Shown: piece by piece, positions 9,016 through 16,067 of the stretch
How the letters are laid out: each line of letters begins with the position of its first letter
Position numbering within the stretch: position 1 is the first letter of the stretch
Source: JBOGED01 sp050743625
GTDB lineage: Bacteria; Actinomycetota; Nitriliruptoria; Euzebyales; Egibacteraceae
DNA length: 27,731 bases
Reading direction: 5' to 3'
Assembly (NCBI GenBank): GCA_050743625.1
Contig: JBOGED010000164.1
Location: 1-27,731 of the forward strand
Notes under the pieces: model-generated
The model's database searches: none
What the model was told of the DNA's origin: nothing
The model's input: the letters and a program-made list of their open reading frames with translations, nothing else
Position numbers and translations under genes: made by a program

Positions 9016-9071
9016 GGCCACGCTCCCGGGCCGCTGGTAACGGCGCCGGGAGCACCTGTCACCAGACTAGA
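9016..9071 (-). promoter_or_regulatory. Leader repeat L1 (hairpin plus ACTAGA half-site) ahead of the int operon
   Basis: 26 bases (9025-9050) are identical to 13342-13367 ahead of the translocase gene. GCTCCCGG and CCGGGAGC can pair around the loop, giving a hairpin in the 5' leader. ACTAGA (9066-9071) lies upstream of it on the minus strand. The element seems to reuse one control cassette at several operons. Function (operator, attenuator or mRNA stabiliser) is unknown. Confidence 0.6.
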
Positions 9072-9155
9072 CGCCCCAGAGCACGCGAAGGGTGCGGCCG
9101 GATACCTCCGCTCCTTGCCGGACACGAGGGCCGGACTTTTCCCAGTAGCAACACC

Positions 9156-9588
9156 TCACGGCTCATCCTGCTGGTGGGGTGTGGCGGGAGGGGAGGCGTC
9201 GCCGCCGCCAGGGGAAGGGCTGGCGGCGGCCGACCAGCCGGCGGCTCCGCCTCCCGCCACGTCTTCGGGCGGGCAGCCCCGCCCGGCCTGCGCGACCTCC
9301 TCCGGGTCGTTCAGCACGTCGAGGAGGTCGCCCAGCAGCATCACCCGCCGACCCGAAACGGTGGCGCTGGCAGATCTTGGCCGCGTCGGCGGCCAGCGAC
9401 GCGGCGACCTTGGCGGCCCGGCAGTCCTTGCACGGCTGCGCAAGCCCGTCTGGGCCTGAGCCGCCGGTGATGATCTGGGGGTACCGCCAGGGCGGCAGCG
9501 CCCGCCCGCACCGGGTGCAGATCACCTCCCCGGTGGCCTCTGGCTCCGGGGGCTGCCCGGCGGTGGCGAACCCGATCATCACCGTCAC
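9156..9588 (-). CDS. Putative zinc-ribbon protein of the element, probably frameshifted
   Basis: Last gene of the five-gene GTGA-coupled operon; GTG start at 9588 overlapping the previous stop. The first ~77 residues include two CxxC pairs (CTRC at 24-27, CKDC at 53-56) around LPPWRYPQIITGG, suggesting a zinc ribbon. Around 9350-9365 the open frame becomes Arg/Gly-rich and non-protein-like, while the neighbouring frame turns natural (VMLLGDLLDVLNDPEEVAQA) and ends at 9156. So one base has probably been lost or gained there. Alternatively, two overlapping genes exist, the second starting at the ATG near 9342. The uninterrupted frame would end at 9163. Family not recognised. Confidence 0.55.
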
Positions 9589-9836
9589 GGCTTCTGCGCC
9601 CGCAGCCAGCTGGCCGACAACCTATCCCTGCTCACGCGCAGGTCCGCCTGCCACCACAACCCGCAGCTCGGGCATTCCAACCGCTGGGACACCTTAGGCA
9701 GCGTGATCTCCAGGCCGCCACGGTCGACCGGGACCGGCCTGCAACAGCACGGCGGGTGGAACAGGAGCTTCTCGCGGGAGACCACGACGTTGGACGGGTT
9801 GGGTTGCGGCGGGTGCCCGATCCCATGCCCGCTCAC
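9585..9836 (-). CDS. Small Cys-rich putative zinc-binding protein (83 aa)
   Basis: 83 residues, family not recognised. GTG start at 9836 overlaps the previous stop (GTGA), and its own stop overlaps the next start the same way. HPPCCCRPVPV and LECPSCGLWWQADL supply a CCC cluster and a CxxC pair, a plausible zinc ribbon. An ORF extends upstream to 9926 but that part is the shadow of the preceding gene. Fourth gene of the operon. Confidence 0.65.
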   Translation of the reverse strand: MSGHGIGHPPQPNPSNVVVSREKLLFHPPCCCRPVPVDRGGLEITLPKVSQRLECPSCGLWWQADLRVSRDRLSASWLRAQKP

Positions 9837-10078
9837 CGCCGGGCCTCCCACTCGGCGACCAGCCCGGACTCCGCCGACGCGTCCGCGTGCAGCCGCACCA
9901 GCCAGCGGCGCCCGTCCACCGGGCATGTGCCCTCAAAGGTCACCCCCGGCGCCGCCTCCTCGCTCGGATAGGACCAGGCGGCGGCGTGGCAGGGGGTGAA
10001 CACGGTCACCACCGGCGGCGCGAGGACCACCAACGCCGACCTCGGATGCTGCGGCGGCTCCCGTCCAGGACCGGTCAC
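9833..10078 (-). CDS. FTPCH-motif small protein, copy 2 (81 aa)
   Basis: 81 residues. GTG start at 10078 overlaps the previous stop as GTGA; the 3' end is likewise coupled. It is a paralogue of the protein encoded at 10334-10621: both share VFTPCH, then Pro and Glu at fixed spacing, a mid-protein Cys, Trp-Leu, and AESGL followed by W. The shared part spans most of the protein, and the invariant Cys/His suggest a small folded, perhaps metal-binding, domain. No known family recognised. Confidence 0.68.
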   Translation of the reverse strand: MTGPGREPPQHPRSALVVLAPPVVTVFTPCHAAAWSYPSEEAAPGVTFEGTCPVDGRRWLVRLHADASAESGLVAEWEARR

Positions 10079-10359
10079 GGCGTCTCCTCCCCGTCCCTGC
10101 GCAGCGGGCGCAACGCGCGTTGCCCGCCGCGGTCACGCTGAGCTTGGGACAGCCGCTCCGCCGTCTCGGCGGGCGGCACAAGCTCGGCCACCCCGACCCG
10201 CTCAGCGCCCGGCCAGCCCTCGACCAGCCCGACCGCCGCCAACGCCGCGCTGTGCGCCGGCAACGGCCCCACCGCCCACAACACCCCCTCAACCCGCACT
10301 ACCGCCACCCACCGGCCCTCCGAGGCCTGCGCGTCATCGCGCTCCGGCATGGCGCTCAC
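10075..10359 (-). CDS. Small hypothetical protein of the element (94 aa)
   Basis: 94 residues from the GTG at 10359, which has GGAG seven bases upstream; an ATG at 10350 would give 91 residues. The core (RWVAVVRVEGVLWAVGPLPA, then HSAALAAVGLVEGWPGAE) looks like a compact alpha/beta fold, with an Arg-rich tail. It overlaps the upstream gene by 26 bases and the downstream gene by four. Family not recognised. It sits between the two FTPCH paralogues. Confidence 0.6.
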   Translation of the reverse strand: MSAMPERDDAQASEGRWVAVVRVEGVLWAVGPLPAHSAALAAVGLVEGWPGAERVGVAELVPPAETAERLSQAQRDRGGQRALRPLRRDGEETP

Positions 10360-10621
10360 TGCCCAACTCCACATCCGCCTCCGAAGCGGGCGGCTCCGTC
10401 CACACCGCACGCAACCCAGACTCGGCCTGCTCGTCAGCAACCAACTCGCACAGCCACCCCTCACCACCCTCCTGGCACAACAGCCGCAGCCTCGCGCCGG
10501 ACACCGCCTGCTCGGCCGGGAAGAACACCTCGGCGTCGTGACACGGGGTGAACACGTGTACCCCGTCGGAGACCCGCTCGACCCTCTCCGAGGCGGGGTA
10601 ATTTGCATTGCTCTCGCTCAT
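10334..10621 (-). CDS. FTPCH-motif small protein, copy 1 (95 aa)
   Basis: First gene of the minus-strand operon. 95 residues from the ATG at 10621, which has no good ribosome-binding site; AAATTA/TAGTCA lies only about 12-20 bases upstream, so a very short or absent leader is possible. Contains VFTPCHDAEVFFPAEQ, a second Cys in LLCQ, and WLCELVADEQAESGL, the features shared with the paralogue at 9833-10078. Family not recognised. It is divergent from the HTH-TPR regulator, which is the obvious candidate to control it. Confidence 0.65.
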   Translation of the reverse strand: MSESNANYPASERVERVSDGVHVFTPCHDAEVFFPAEQAVSGARLRLLCQEGGEGWLCELVADEQAESGLRAVWTEPPASEADVELGSERHAGAR

Positions 10622-10810
10622 GAGGACGAGGTTGACTAATTTCCCGGTGGAAATGGTCCCTCGCAACCCCCGGCGGGGGCTACGTCGCTAGCTACGTCGC
10701 CCGGTGCGCGGACGCGACCGCTGCCCCTTTTCAGCGCCCACACCTCACGCGTATGCTCAAATCGGCTCGGAAGGAGAGGCGCGAATATCGCGTAAGGGGG
10801 AAAAGGGAAA
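10622..10810. promoter_or_regulatory. Divergent control region with direct repeats
   Basis: Separates the small-protein operon from the regulator. GCTACGTCGC occurs at 10679-10688 and again at 10691-10700, 12 bp apart centre to centre, a possible operator pair. A CCCCCGGCGGGGG palindrome lies just before it. TATGCT at 10752-10757 is a candidate -10 for the regulator, and CGCGA-ATA-TCGCG lies close to its start. All assignments are inferred. Confidence 0.45.
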
Positions 10811-12202
10811 GTGGTTCAACCTCTGGATGTCAGGAACAAAGAGGCCAAAGGTGAGATCTCTCGCCCGCTCGAATATGTGCAAAAAGTTACGAAGTTGCAG
10901 ATGATTCGCCTGGCCCTGGGGCTGACCCATCGCCAGATGGCCGCCAGAGTCGCCAACTCCTGCGCCGCCGCCAGCACCCTCAAAGAACGTACCAATATGG
11001 ATTACGAGCAGCGCTTGGTCGACGATCCGCTCGAGGGATACCAGGCGGGTTATTGCGCGTGCTTCGGCGTAGATTCGATCGCTATTCTCGGGCTGGGCAT
11101 ATGGCCCGAAGCCGCGCGCAATTGGACGTGGATGACTCCGGAGGACATTGTGAAGGAGAAATATCACCGCCGGGAGGCGCTCCGCAGATTGGGCATTACC
11201 GGCGTAGCCGGCGCCGCGGGCATGCTTCTGCCCGTCCCCCATCTAGTTGCGGACGGCCAAGACCTTGAGGCGTCGCGCAGCATCAGCCAGGCCGACGTCG
11301 ACCACGCGCAGGAGCACGCGACCAAGCTCGCGATCGCGTACCGCACCGCGCCGGATGCAGGGGCCGCCTGGGCGGCGAAGGCGCATGCTTACACGCTCCT
11401 CGACATCCTCAGGTCTGGCAGAGCCAAGATGGGACTGGAGGTCAAGCTGCGGCTGACGTCGGTCGCGTCCGATGCGGCGTCGCTTGCCGGCTATGGCGAC
11501 ATGAACGCCGGTCAGCACGAGGCCGCCGACCGTTGGTTCAGCTCCTCGCTTCAACTGGCCCGGGATGCCGGCGACCGCCGTCTCGAGGGCCTCGCGCTCG
11601 CCGCCAGTGCGTGGATACCGTGGAGCCGTCCCGAACAAGACCGAACCGCGGTGTTAGCGGCGCTGCAGGCTGCTGCCGGTTTCCAGTCGGTTCTGCGCCC
11701 GCGGGGACGCGCGTACGTGTTCAGCTACCTGTCTCGTGAACTGGCGGCAAATGGGGAGGATCTGTCCTCGGGGCGTTTCCTTGAGGAGGCGCGCTACGCC
11801 GCTGGTCTCGTCCCACTAGACGAGCCCGGGTGGGGTTGGTGGTCCGAGCACGGTGAGCTTGGCGGCTGGGACGGCACCCGTCCTCAATCGTTCACCGCGA
11901 GTAGATTGCTACGGCTGGGGCGTCCGGCGGAGGCGCTCGACCTGTACGAAGAGGCGCGTAGCGGCTTTACGCTGCCGGTGCGTCGTATCGGCCTTCATGC
12001 GAATGTCATGAACGCCTGCGTGGCGCTCGGGGATGTCGAGCGGGCGTGCGAATCCGGTATCGCTGCCCTCGACGAGTCGAAGGCTCATGGCTTGGTCATC
12101 TGGCCAGAAAAGTTCCGCGCTAGCCGCAGGGGCTTCCCGGCCGGCGCGGACGCGCTACCGCTGGTCCGCGAACTGGACGAGCGGCTTGCGCTCGCCAGCT
12201 GA
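10811..12202 (+). CDS. HTH-TPR transcriptional regulator of the element
   Basis: 463 residues. An XRE-like helix-turn-helix (about 25-85, LQMIRLALGLTHRQMAARV) is followed by a linker containing RREALRRLGITGVAGAAGMLLP, and then helical repeats of TPR type to the end. This layout is common in large actinobacterial XRE regulators, where the repeats are thought to sense a peptide or small ligand. GTG start at 10811 behind GGGGGAAAAGGGAAA. It is transcribed away from the small-protein operon and ends at a strong hairpin. Likely the master switch of the element, in the role KorSA or Pra plays in pSAM2; that comparison is by position, not homology. The twin-Arg stretch in the linker resembles a Tat signal, but an export role is unlikely. 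Confidence 0.8.
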   Translation: MVQPLDVRNKEAKGEISRPLEYVQKVTKLQMIRLALGLTHRQMAARVANSCAAASTLKERTNMDYEQRLVDDPLEGYQAGYCACFGVDSIAILGLGIWPEAARNWTWMTPEDIVKEKYHRREALRRLGITGVAGAAGMLLPVPHLVADGQDLEASRSISQADVDHAQEHATKLAIAYRTAPDAGAAWAAKAHAYTLLDILRSGRAKMGLEVKLRLTSVASDAASLAGYGDMNAGQHEAADRWFSSSLQLARDAGDRRLEGLALAASAWIPWSRPEQDRTAVLAALQAAAGFQSVLRPRGRAYVFSYLSRELAANGEDLSSGRFLEEARYAAGLVPLDEPGWGWWSEHGELGGWDGTRPQSFTASRLLRLGRPAEALDLYEEARSGFTLPVRRIGLHANVMNACVALGDVERACESGIAALDESKAHGLVIWPEKFRASRRGFPAGADALPLVRELDERLALAS

Positions 12203-12217
12203 TCCTCACCCTCGAAC

Positions 12218-12249
12218 ACAGACGCCGCCCTGGATGGGGCGGCGTCTGT
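12218..12249. terminator. Bidirectional hairpin terminator
   Basis: Perfect 13-bp inverted repeat, ACAGACGCCGCCC with GGGCGGCGTCTGT, with a six-base loop. It lies 15 bp after the regulator stop and just beyond the 3' end of the convergent translocase gene, so it can serve both. No U-tract, as is usual in high-GC actinobacteria. Confidence 0.85.
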
Positions 12250-12264
12250 CGTGTCGGCCGACGG

Positions 12265-13316
12265 CTATGCGTCGGTCTCGCCTCCTGCGTCCCCGTGTGC
12301 GTAGAGGGCTTCCAGCGCGATCGCTTGCATGATGGCGGTGATCCGCTGGTTGGCTTCCTGCGATGCCCTACCGCGCTTGACGTGCTCGCCGGCCAGGCGG
12401 GCCTTGATATCGGCATATGGGACGCCCTCAAGAACCCAGGCACGCACATCCCCGTACTGGGGGTCGTTAGCGCCCTGGCCAGCGTGTTCGCCGTCGGAGC
12501 TGGTCGCGGAACTGATAGGGAACTGATCCTTTGGACCTGTTCCCAGCGGCCATGTGGAACCGGTCGGGAACCGGTCGTGGAACCTGTCAGCCGGGCGGCG
12601 AAGGCGGTGACGTCGGCGTCGGTCAACCTGGGTGTGACGACCCGTGTGAAGTCTCCCGACGTGTCGAGGACGTAGCACTCGCCGGGCGCGAGCTGCAAGG
12701 TGTCGCGGGGCAGCTGGTCGGCGCGCATGCCGGTCAGCATGCGCGCGTCCTCCGGGCGCATCCGGTGCACGAACGCGCTCGTCAACGTGTTCCGCAGATC
12801 GCCACCGCCACTGCGTGTGGCGGACCAGCGTTGCCCGAGCAGGAGGCAGATGATCGCCAGCTTGCGGCCCTCCTGGGCGACCGCCTCGACCGTGGAGGTG
12901 ATCTCCTCACCCAGCTCGCCGCGCTGCAACGCGGTGTACTCGTCGATCACCAGCAGCCACAGCCGCCGGTCCGTCGCGCCGGCCGCGCGGCGGGTCAGCT
13001 CGGCCCGCACCTTGCCCAGCATCCGGCGGACGTCAGCCGCATCAGACGCGACCGGGCCGCCCAACAAACGGTGCACTGGCCGGCGGCGAACCGCTCCAGG
13101 ATGCGCACGGCCATCCGCGGCCCTACCTGCAGCCGGTCGGACACCGCGTCGGCCAGTCCCGGCCCGGTCAGATGGCCACCGCCGGCCACATGATCGGCCA
13201 CCACATCGGCCACCACATCGGCCCACCGCCTCAGCGGTCACCGGCGGGCCGGCCAAGAATCGAGCCAGACGGCCGAGTAGGTCCGCCGGCTCGGGAATAG
13301 AATCACGCCCGTTCAC
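12265..13316 (-). pseudogene. FtsK/TraB-like DNA translocase, truncated and frameshifted
   Basis: In AICEs this hexameric ATPase pumps double-stranded DNA to the recipient. The GTG at 13316 has AAGGAG upstream. The product needs three frame changes: near 13222-13224 (an extra G in a repeated GTGGTGGCCGAT unit), near 13071-13082, and near 12585-12600. Joined, it reads an N-terminal segment with a helix-turn-helix look (LADAVSDRLQVGPRMAVRIL), then VHRLLGGPVASDAADVRRML, the Walker B region LWLLVIDEY, LLLGQRWSA, GECYVLDTSG and the C-terminal tail ending GGETDA. No Walker A (GxxGxGKS) exists, though it should precede the VHRLLGGP block, so an internal deletion is likely. Almost certainly inactive, unless some frame changes are sequencing errors, and even then the ATP site is missing. 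Confidence 0.75.
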
Positions 13317-13332
13317 AAGATCTCCTTCTTGT

Positions 13333-13384
13333 GGACCACGCCCCGGGCCGCTGGTAACGGCGCCGGGGCACTCTGATATCTAGT
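13333..13384 (-). promoter_or_regulatory. Leader repeat L2 ahead of the translocase gene
   Basis: 26 bases (13342-13367) are identical to the leader at 9025-9050. CCCCGG...CCGGGG arms form a hairpin. TCTAGT (13379-13384) lies upstream on the minus strand, matching the palindrome TCTAGT-C-ACTAGA at 14017-14029. The hairpin is followed after ~17 bp by AAGGAG and the GTG start. Confidence 0.6.
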
Positions 13385-13569
13385 TACTTACAACACATGA
13401 AAGACGCGTGACCGCGGCCAACAGTTACGGCCAACCCGGACAGACGGCCACGGACACGACCAAAGCTTCCCGTATCGTTCCGGTCCGCCCGCACGTCTTA
13501 TCAAGCAGTTGCCCCGGCGACCGACAGGACGGCCCCGGGGCGTGGCCGAACCCCCAAGGAGGGATCGAC

Positions 13570-13908
13570 ATGACCAGCATCACCCACACGCCCGACAACG
13601 CAACCCAGCAGGACACCAGCGCCCAACGCACTGACGGCCACAGGTTCGGATTGCTGATCGCCATCGGCTGCGCCTGGACCATCGCTCTGCTGATCGGCAC
13701 AGGCATAGGCGGCGACGGCGGCGCGGTCCTCGTCCAAGGCATCCTGCTGGCCGGCGTCGTCCGCCTCGGCACCCGGGTCGGCTACCGAGCACGCGACTGG
13801 CTGCTCCTGCTCGTGCCGTTCGCGAACTACTACTACATCGTCAAGGTGCTGTGGCGCGCCACCGCCCTACCGCACGCCTACTGGGCCACCCGCGAGGCGC
13901 TGGCCTAA
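13570..13908 (+). CDS. Small integral membrane protein of the element (112 aa)
   Basis: 112 residues from the ATG at 13570, selected because AAGGAGG lies seven bases upstream. A polar N-terminal tail of about 25 residues rich in Thr and Gln is followed by three hydrophobic segments: FGLLIAIGCAWTIALLIGTG, AVLVQGILLAGVVRL and WLLLLVPFANYYYIVKVLW. Spread proteins (Spd) of AICEs are small membrane proteins next to the translocase, so a role in spreading or transfer is possible, but no family was recognised. It is divergent from the translocase gene, preceded by a fragment of the leader repeat (CCCCGGGGCGTGGCC, 13533-13547), and followed by a terminator. Confidence 0.75.
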   Translation: MTSITHTPDNATQQDTSAQRTDGHRFGLLIAIGCAWTIALLIGTGIGGDGGAVLVQGILLAGVVRLGTRVGYRARDWLLLLVPFANYYYIVKVLWRATALPHAYWATREALA

Positions 13909-13929
13909 CCAGAACGACCCGTCACATCG

Positions 13930-13959
13930 AGGCCCCTGGACCTGAGCCAGGGGCCTTTG
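13930..13959 (+). terminator. Rho-independent-type terminator
   Basis: AGGCCCCTGG and CCAGGGGCCT form a perfect 10-bp stem with a seven-base loop, followed by TTGCTTG. It lies 21 bp after the membrane-protein stop. Confidence 0.88.
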
Positions 13960-14016
13960 CTTGTGCCCGAGAAGCGAGCCGGACCTGCCCAACACGCCCC
14001 GGGGCGCTCTCTTCTA

Positions 14017-14029
14017 TCTAGTCACTAGA
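14017..14029. promoter_or_regulatory. Palindrome TCTAGT-C-ACTAGA with leader-repeat fragment
   Basis: Perfect six-base inverted repeat next to CACGCCCCGGGG (13993-14004), which matches the outer part of leader repeats L1 and L2 with the middle missing. No gene starts downstream on the minus strand, so this is a spare or degenerate control copy, or an operator for something lost. The gene-free stretch 13960-14263 otherwise holds only the arm-site candidates and a GTCCGCATT tandem pair (14193-14201, 14204-14212). Confidence 0.5.
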
Positions 14030-14149
14030 AGGTTTGTGGCCGGGCAACGGGTGTGCCATGGGCCACAACAGACCCCGGCCCCCAAGGACATGAGGTGGGT
14101 CACGGCCATCGCCGATTCGTCATCTGGCGTTGACGAGTAACAACGGTGA

Positions 14150-14170
14150 GGTTGCCCACTGGTTGCCCAC
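14150..14170 (+). repeat. Paired 10-mer near attR, candidate integrase arm-type site
   Basis: GGTTGCCCAC twice with a one-base spacer, matching 7175-7195 in sequence and orientation. It lies inside the element, 93 bp from attR. Confidence 0.55.
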
Positions 14171-14263
14171 GGACGGTTATGAGTGCGGTCTAGTCCGCAT
14201 TAGGTCCGCATTTGAACAGCGAAAACGTTCTTATGCGTCCTTACTAATCCGCACTTTCCGTGA

Positions 14264-14285
14264 GTTCAAGTCCCCCCTCGCCCAC
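14264..14285 (+). repeat. attR core (22-bp direct repeat)
   Basis: Exact copy of 7106-7127: the tRNA-Leu 3' end without the rest of the gene. It marks the right boundary of the element; sequence from 14286 on is the original chromosome downstream of the tRNA. Confidence 0.92.
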
Positions 14286-14490
14286 CTCTATCGTAATCGT
14301 AACGGGAACCTGCAGGTCACTGTGCTGCGGTCAGCCGTGTGTGGACTCGAGCGCAGCCGCACCCTCGATCGTGATCTCGGCCTGTCACTCTGCGCCCGGC
14401 CGAGATCGTCGACTTGTGCACGTCCGTTGCCAAGAAGGATGCGGAACGGACCGGCGGTTCCATACTCACTGAGGAGGCGAGAACCGGCAC

Positions 14491-15327
14491 ATGACATCGA
14501 GCACCTTCCGTATCGGAGGTGAGTTCGGCGTGCGGCGACTGGGGTTCGGGGCCATGCACCTGCCGACGTCGCCCGCGCCGGCCCGGGAGACCGCCATCGC
14601 TGTCGCCCGGCGAGCCGTTGAGCTGGGCGTCACGCTGATCGACACCGCGCACCTGTACGGGTGGGGCGCCAACGAGGAACTGCTCGCCGAGGCGTTGCAT
14701 CCCTATCCGGACGACCTGCTCATCGCGACGAAGGTCGGGGTCGCGCCGCCGAGACCGCAGCGCGACGCGGCGATCTGCGGAGACCCGGAGTTCCTGCGGG
14801 ATCAGGTCGATGAGGGCCTGCGCCGGCTTCGGGTCGACCGGCTCGAGCTGCTCCAGCTGCATCGCATCGATCCGGAGGTGCCGCTCGCCGACCAGCTGGG
14901 CGCCCTGCGCGAGCTCCAGATCGAGGGCAAGATCGGCCACATCGGACTGTCCGAGGTCAGCGTCGCCGAGCTGGCGGAGGCGCGGCAGATCATCGACGTC
15001 GTGAGCGTGCAGAACCGCTACAACGTGCTCGATCGTGAGCACGAGGCCGTGCTCGACGCCTGTACCGAGGCGGAGACCGCCTTCCTGCCCTGGCGGCCCG
15101 TGCACCCTGCGACGTCGCGGGGGACGCCCGAGATCGTCGCCGTGGCGGCCGAACTCGGCGCCACCCCGGCGCAGGTCGCGCTGGCCTGGCGGCTCGACCG
15201 TTCGCCGGTCATGCTGCCGATTCCGGGCACCGGGTCGATCGCCCACCTGGAGGAGAACATCGCCGCGGCGAGCCTGCGGATGAGTGACGACCAGTGGCGG
15301 CGGTTGGATCGGATCGCGTCGCGATGA
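14491..15327 (+). CDS. Aldo/keto reductase
   Basis: NAD(P)H-dependent reductase of carbonyl compounds; substrate not predictable. 278 residues with a TIM-barrel pattern. The catalytic tetrad is readable: Asp51 and Tyr56 (LIDTAHLYG), Lys81 (IATKVG) and His124 (LLQLHRID). The cofactor-binding end shows GSIAHLEENIAA. ATG at 14491, with AGGAGG about 13 bases upstream. It stands alone, 205 bp from attR and followed by debris. The best match by eye is the bacterial YajO/YdhF-like group that ends in a PIPGTGS motif. Intact. Confidence 0.92.
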   Translation: MTSSTFRIGGEFGVRRLGFGAMHLPTSPAPARETAIAVARRAVELGVTLIDTAHLYGWGANEELLAEALHPYPDDLLIATKVGVAPPRPQRDAAICGDPEFLRDQVDEGLRRLRVDRLELLQLHRIDPEVPLADQLGALRELQIEGKIGHIGLSEVSVAELAEARQIIDVVSVQNRYNVLDREHEAVLDACTEAETAFLPWRPVHPATSRGTPEIVAVAAELGATPAQVALAWRLDRSPVMLPIPGTGSIAHLEENIAAASLRMSDDQWRRLDRIASR

Positions 15328-15331
15328 GCCG

Positions 15332-15536
15332 CCCATGGACCCACCGCCGCCGGTACAAGTCCGGCCCGAGCACCATGTGCACACCCGGGATCTCCCAGGC
15401 CTTGCTCGTGTCGATCGATTTGATCCCTGCGTGGGCTATTGGGCTGCGGAGGATCTCCATGTGCAGCATGTCGGGCAATTTGATGTCATCGGTGTAGTTG
15501 CCCTGCCGCGAATGAATCGGTCATCCTCAATCGTCC
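15332..15536 (-). pseudogene. Remnant of a CO-dehydrogenase/xanthine-dehydrogenase-type large subunit (N-terminus)
   Basis: Only the first ~60 residues of a molybdopterin-binding large subunit (CoxL/XdhA superfamily) survive: RTIEDDRFIRG, then after a one-base frame change QGNYTDDIKLPDMLHMEILR, then SPIAHAGIKSIDTSKAWEIP and GVHMVL. These are the conserved opening blocks of the family. The rest of the ~780-residue protein is absent, no start codon is usable, and the left end meets the aldo/keto reductase 3' end. The upstream end meets an IS110-type remnant, suggesting disruption by transposition. Confidence 0.7.
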
Positions 15537-15672
15537 GCGAGCTGATCCGCTACAGGGCCAAACCGGTCGCGCTGCGCTCAAGGCGCAGGTGCACTCGGTG
15601 TTGGCGAAGGAGGGTGTGGCGGTGGCGATGACCGACCTGTTCGGCAGGGCCGGCATGCACCTGCTCGCATAG
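15527..15672 (+). pseudogene. Remnant of an IS110-family transposase
   Basis: VRELIRYRAKPVALR reads in one frame and, after a small deletion near 15580, ALKAQVHSVLAKEGVAVAMT followed by DLFGRAG reads in another, ending at a TAG (15670-15672). These blocks (R-AK-VALR, LKAQVHAVLAK-G, DLFG-AG) are typical of the middle of IS110 transposases. Both the DEDD catalytic N-terminus and the C-terminus are gone. It abuts the dehydrogenase remnant at about 15535. Confidence 0.65.
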
Positions 15673-15793
15673 GTCCGGTTGGCGCCGGCCTATCAGCTGT
15701 GGGGATGAACGGCCACCCCAACGGGGACCGTTCCTTCATGGATGAACAGGGATTACTCGGGAGGCGGGAGGTTGAGGGTGTATGGTTAGGCGT

Positions 15794-16039
15794 ATGCCCC
15801 GCATCCAGGTTTATCTTCCCGCTGACCTCTACGACCAGGTTAAGAGTCGTGGGTTGCCGGCTTCCGAACTGTTGCAGGAGGCGGTCCGAGCTGAACTACG
15901 GCGTCAGGAACTTCTCGAGGGCACCGATCGGTACCTTGCTGATCTAGTCGCTGAGGTCGGTGAACCCACGGCAGAACAGTCGGCTCGGGCGGAGTCGATC
16001 GCACGGCGCATCAACCAGCGAGCGCGGCAAGCCAGCTGA
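15794..16039 (+). CDS. vapB: VapB-type antitoxin
   Basis: Antitoxin that binds and neutralises the PIN-domain toxin encoded next and represses the operon. 81 residues from ATG 15794; an in-frame ATG at 15782 adds four. The N-terminal MPRIQVYLPADLYDQVK has the ribbon-helix-helix pattern and is followed by SELLQEAVRAEL; the C-terminal half is charged and helical, as expected for the toxin-binding tail. TATGGT (15781-15786), eight bases before ATG 15794, could be a -10 box giving a leaderless mRNA, which favours the shorter start. The toxin start lies 28 bp downstream. Confidence 0.85.
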   Translation: MPRIQVYLPADLYDQVKSRGLPASELLQEAVRAELRRQELLEGTDRYLADLVAEVGEPTAEQSARAESIARRINQRARQAS

Positions 16040-16067
16040 TCCACCCCACCGCCTCGAGGAGCCAAGA

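Noticed and set aside
14375..14494. Plus-strand frame ending LTEEARTGT with its stop overlapping the aldo/keto reductase ATG
   Set aside because: Protein-like for about 39 residues, but no start codon with a ribosome-binding site and no recognisable family. It might be the tail of a lost gene, but the support is too weak.
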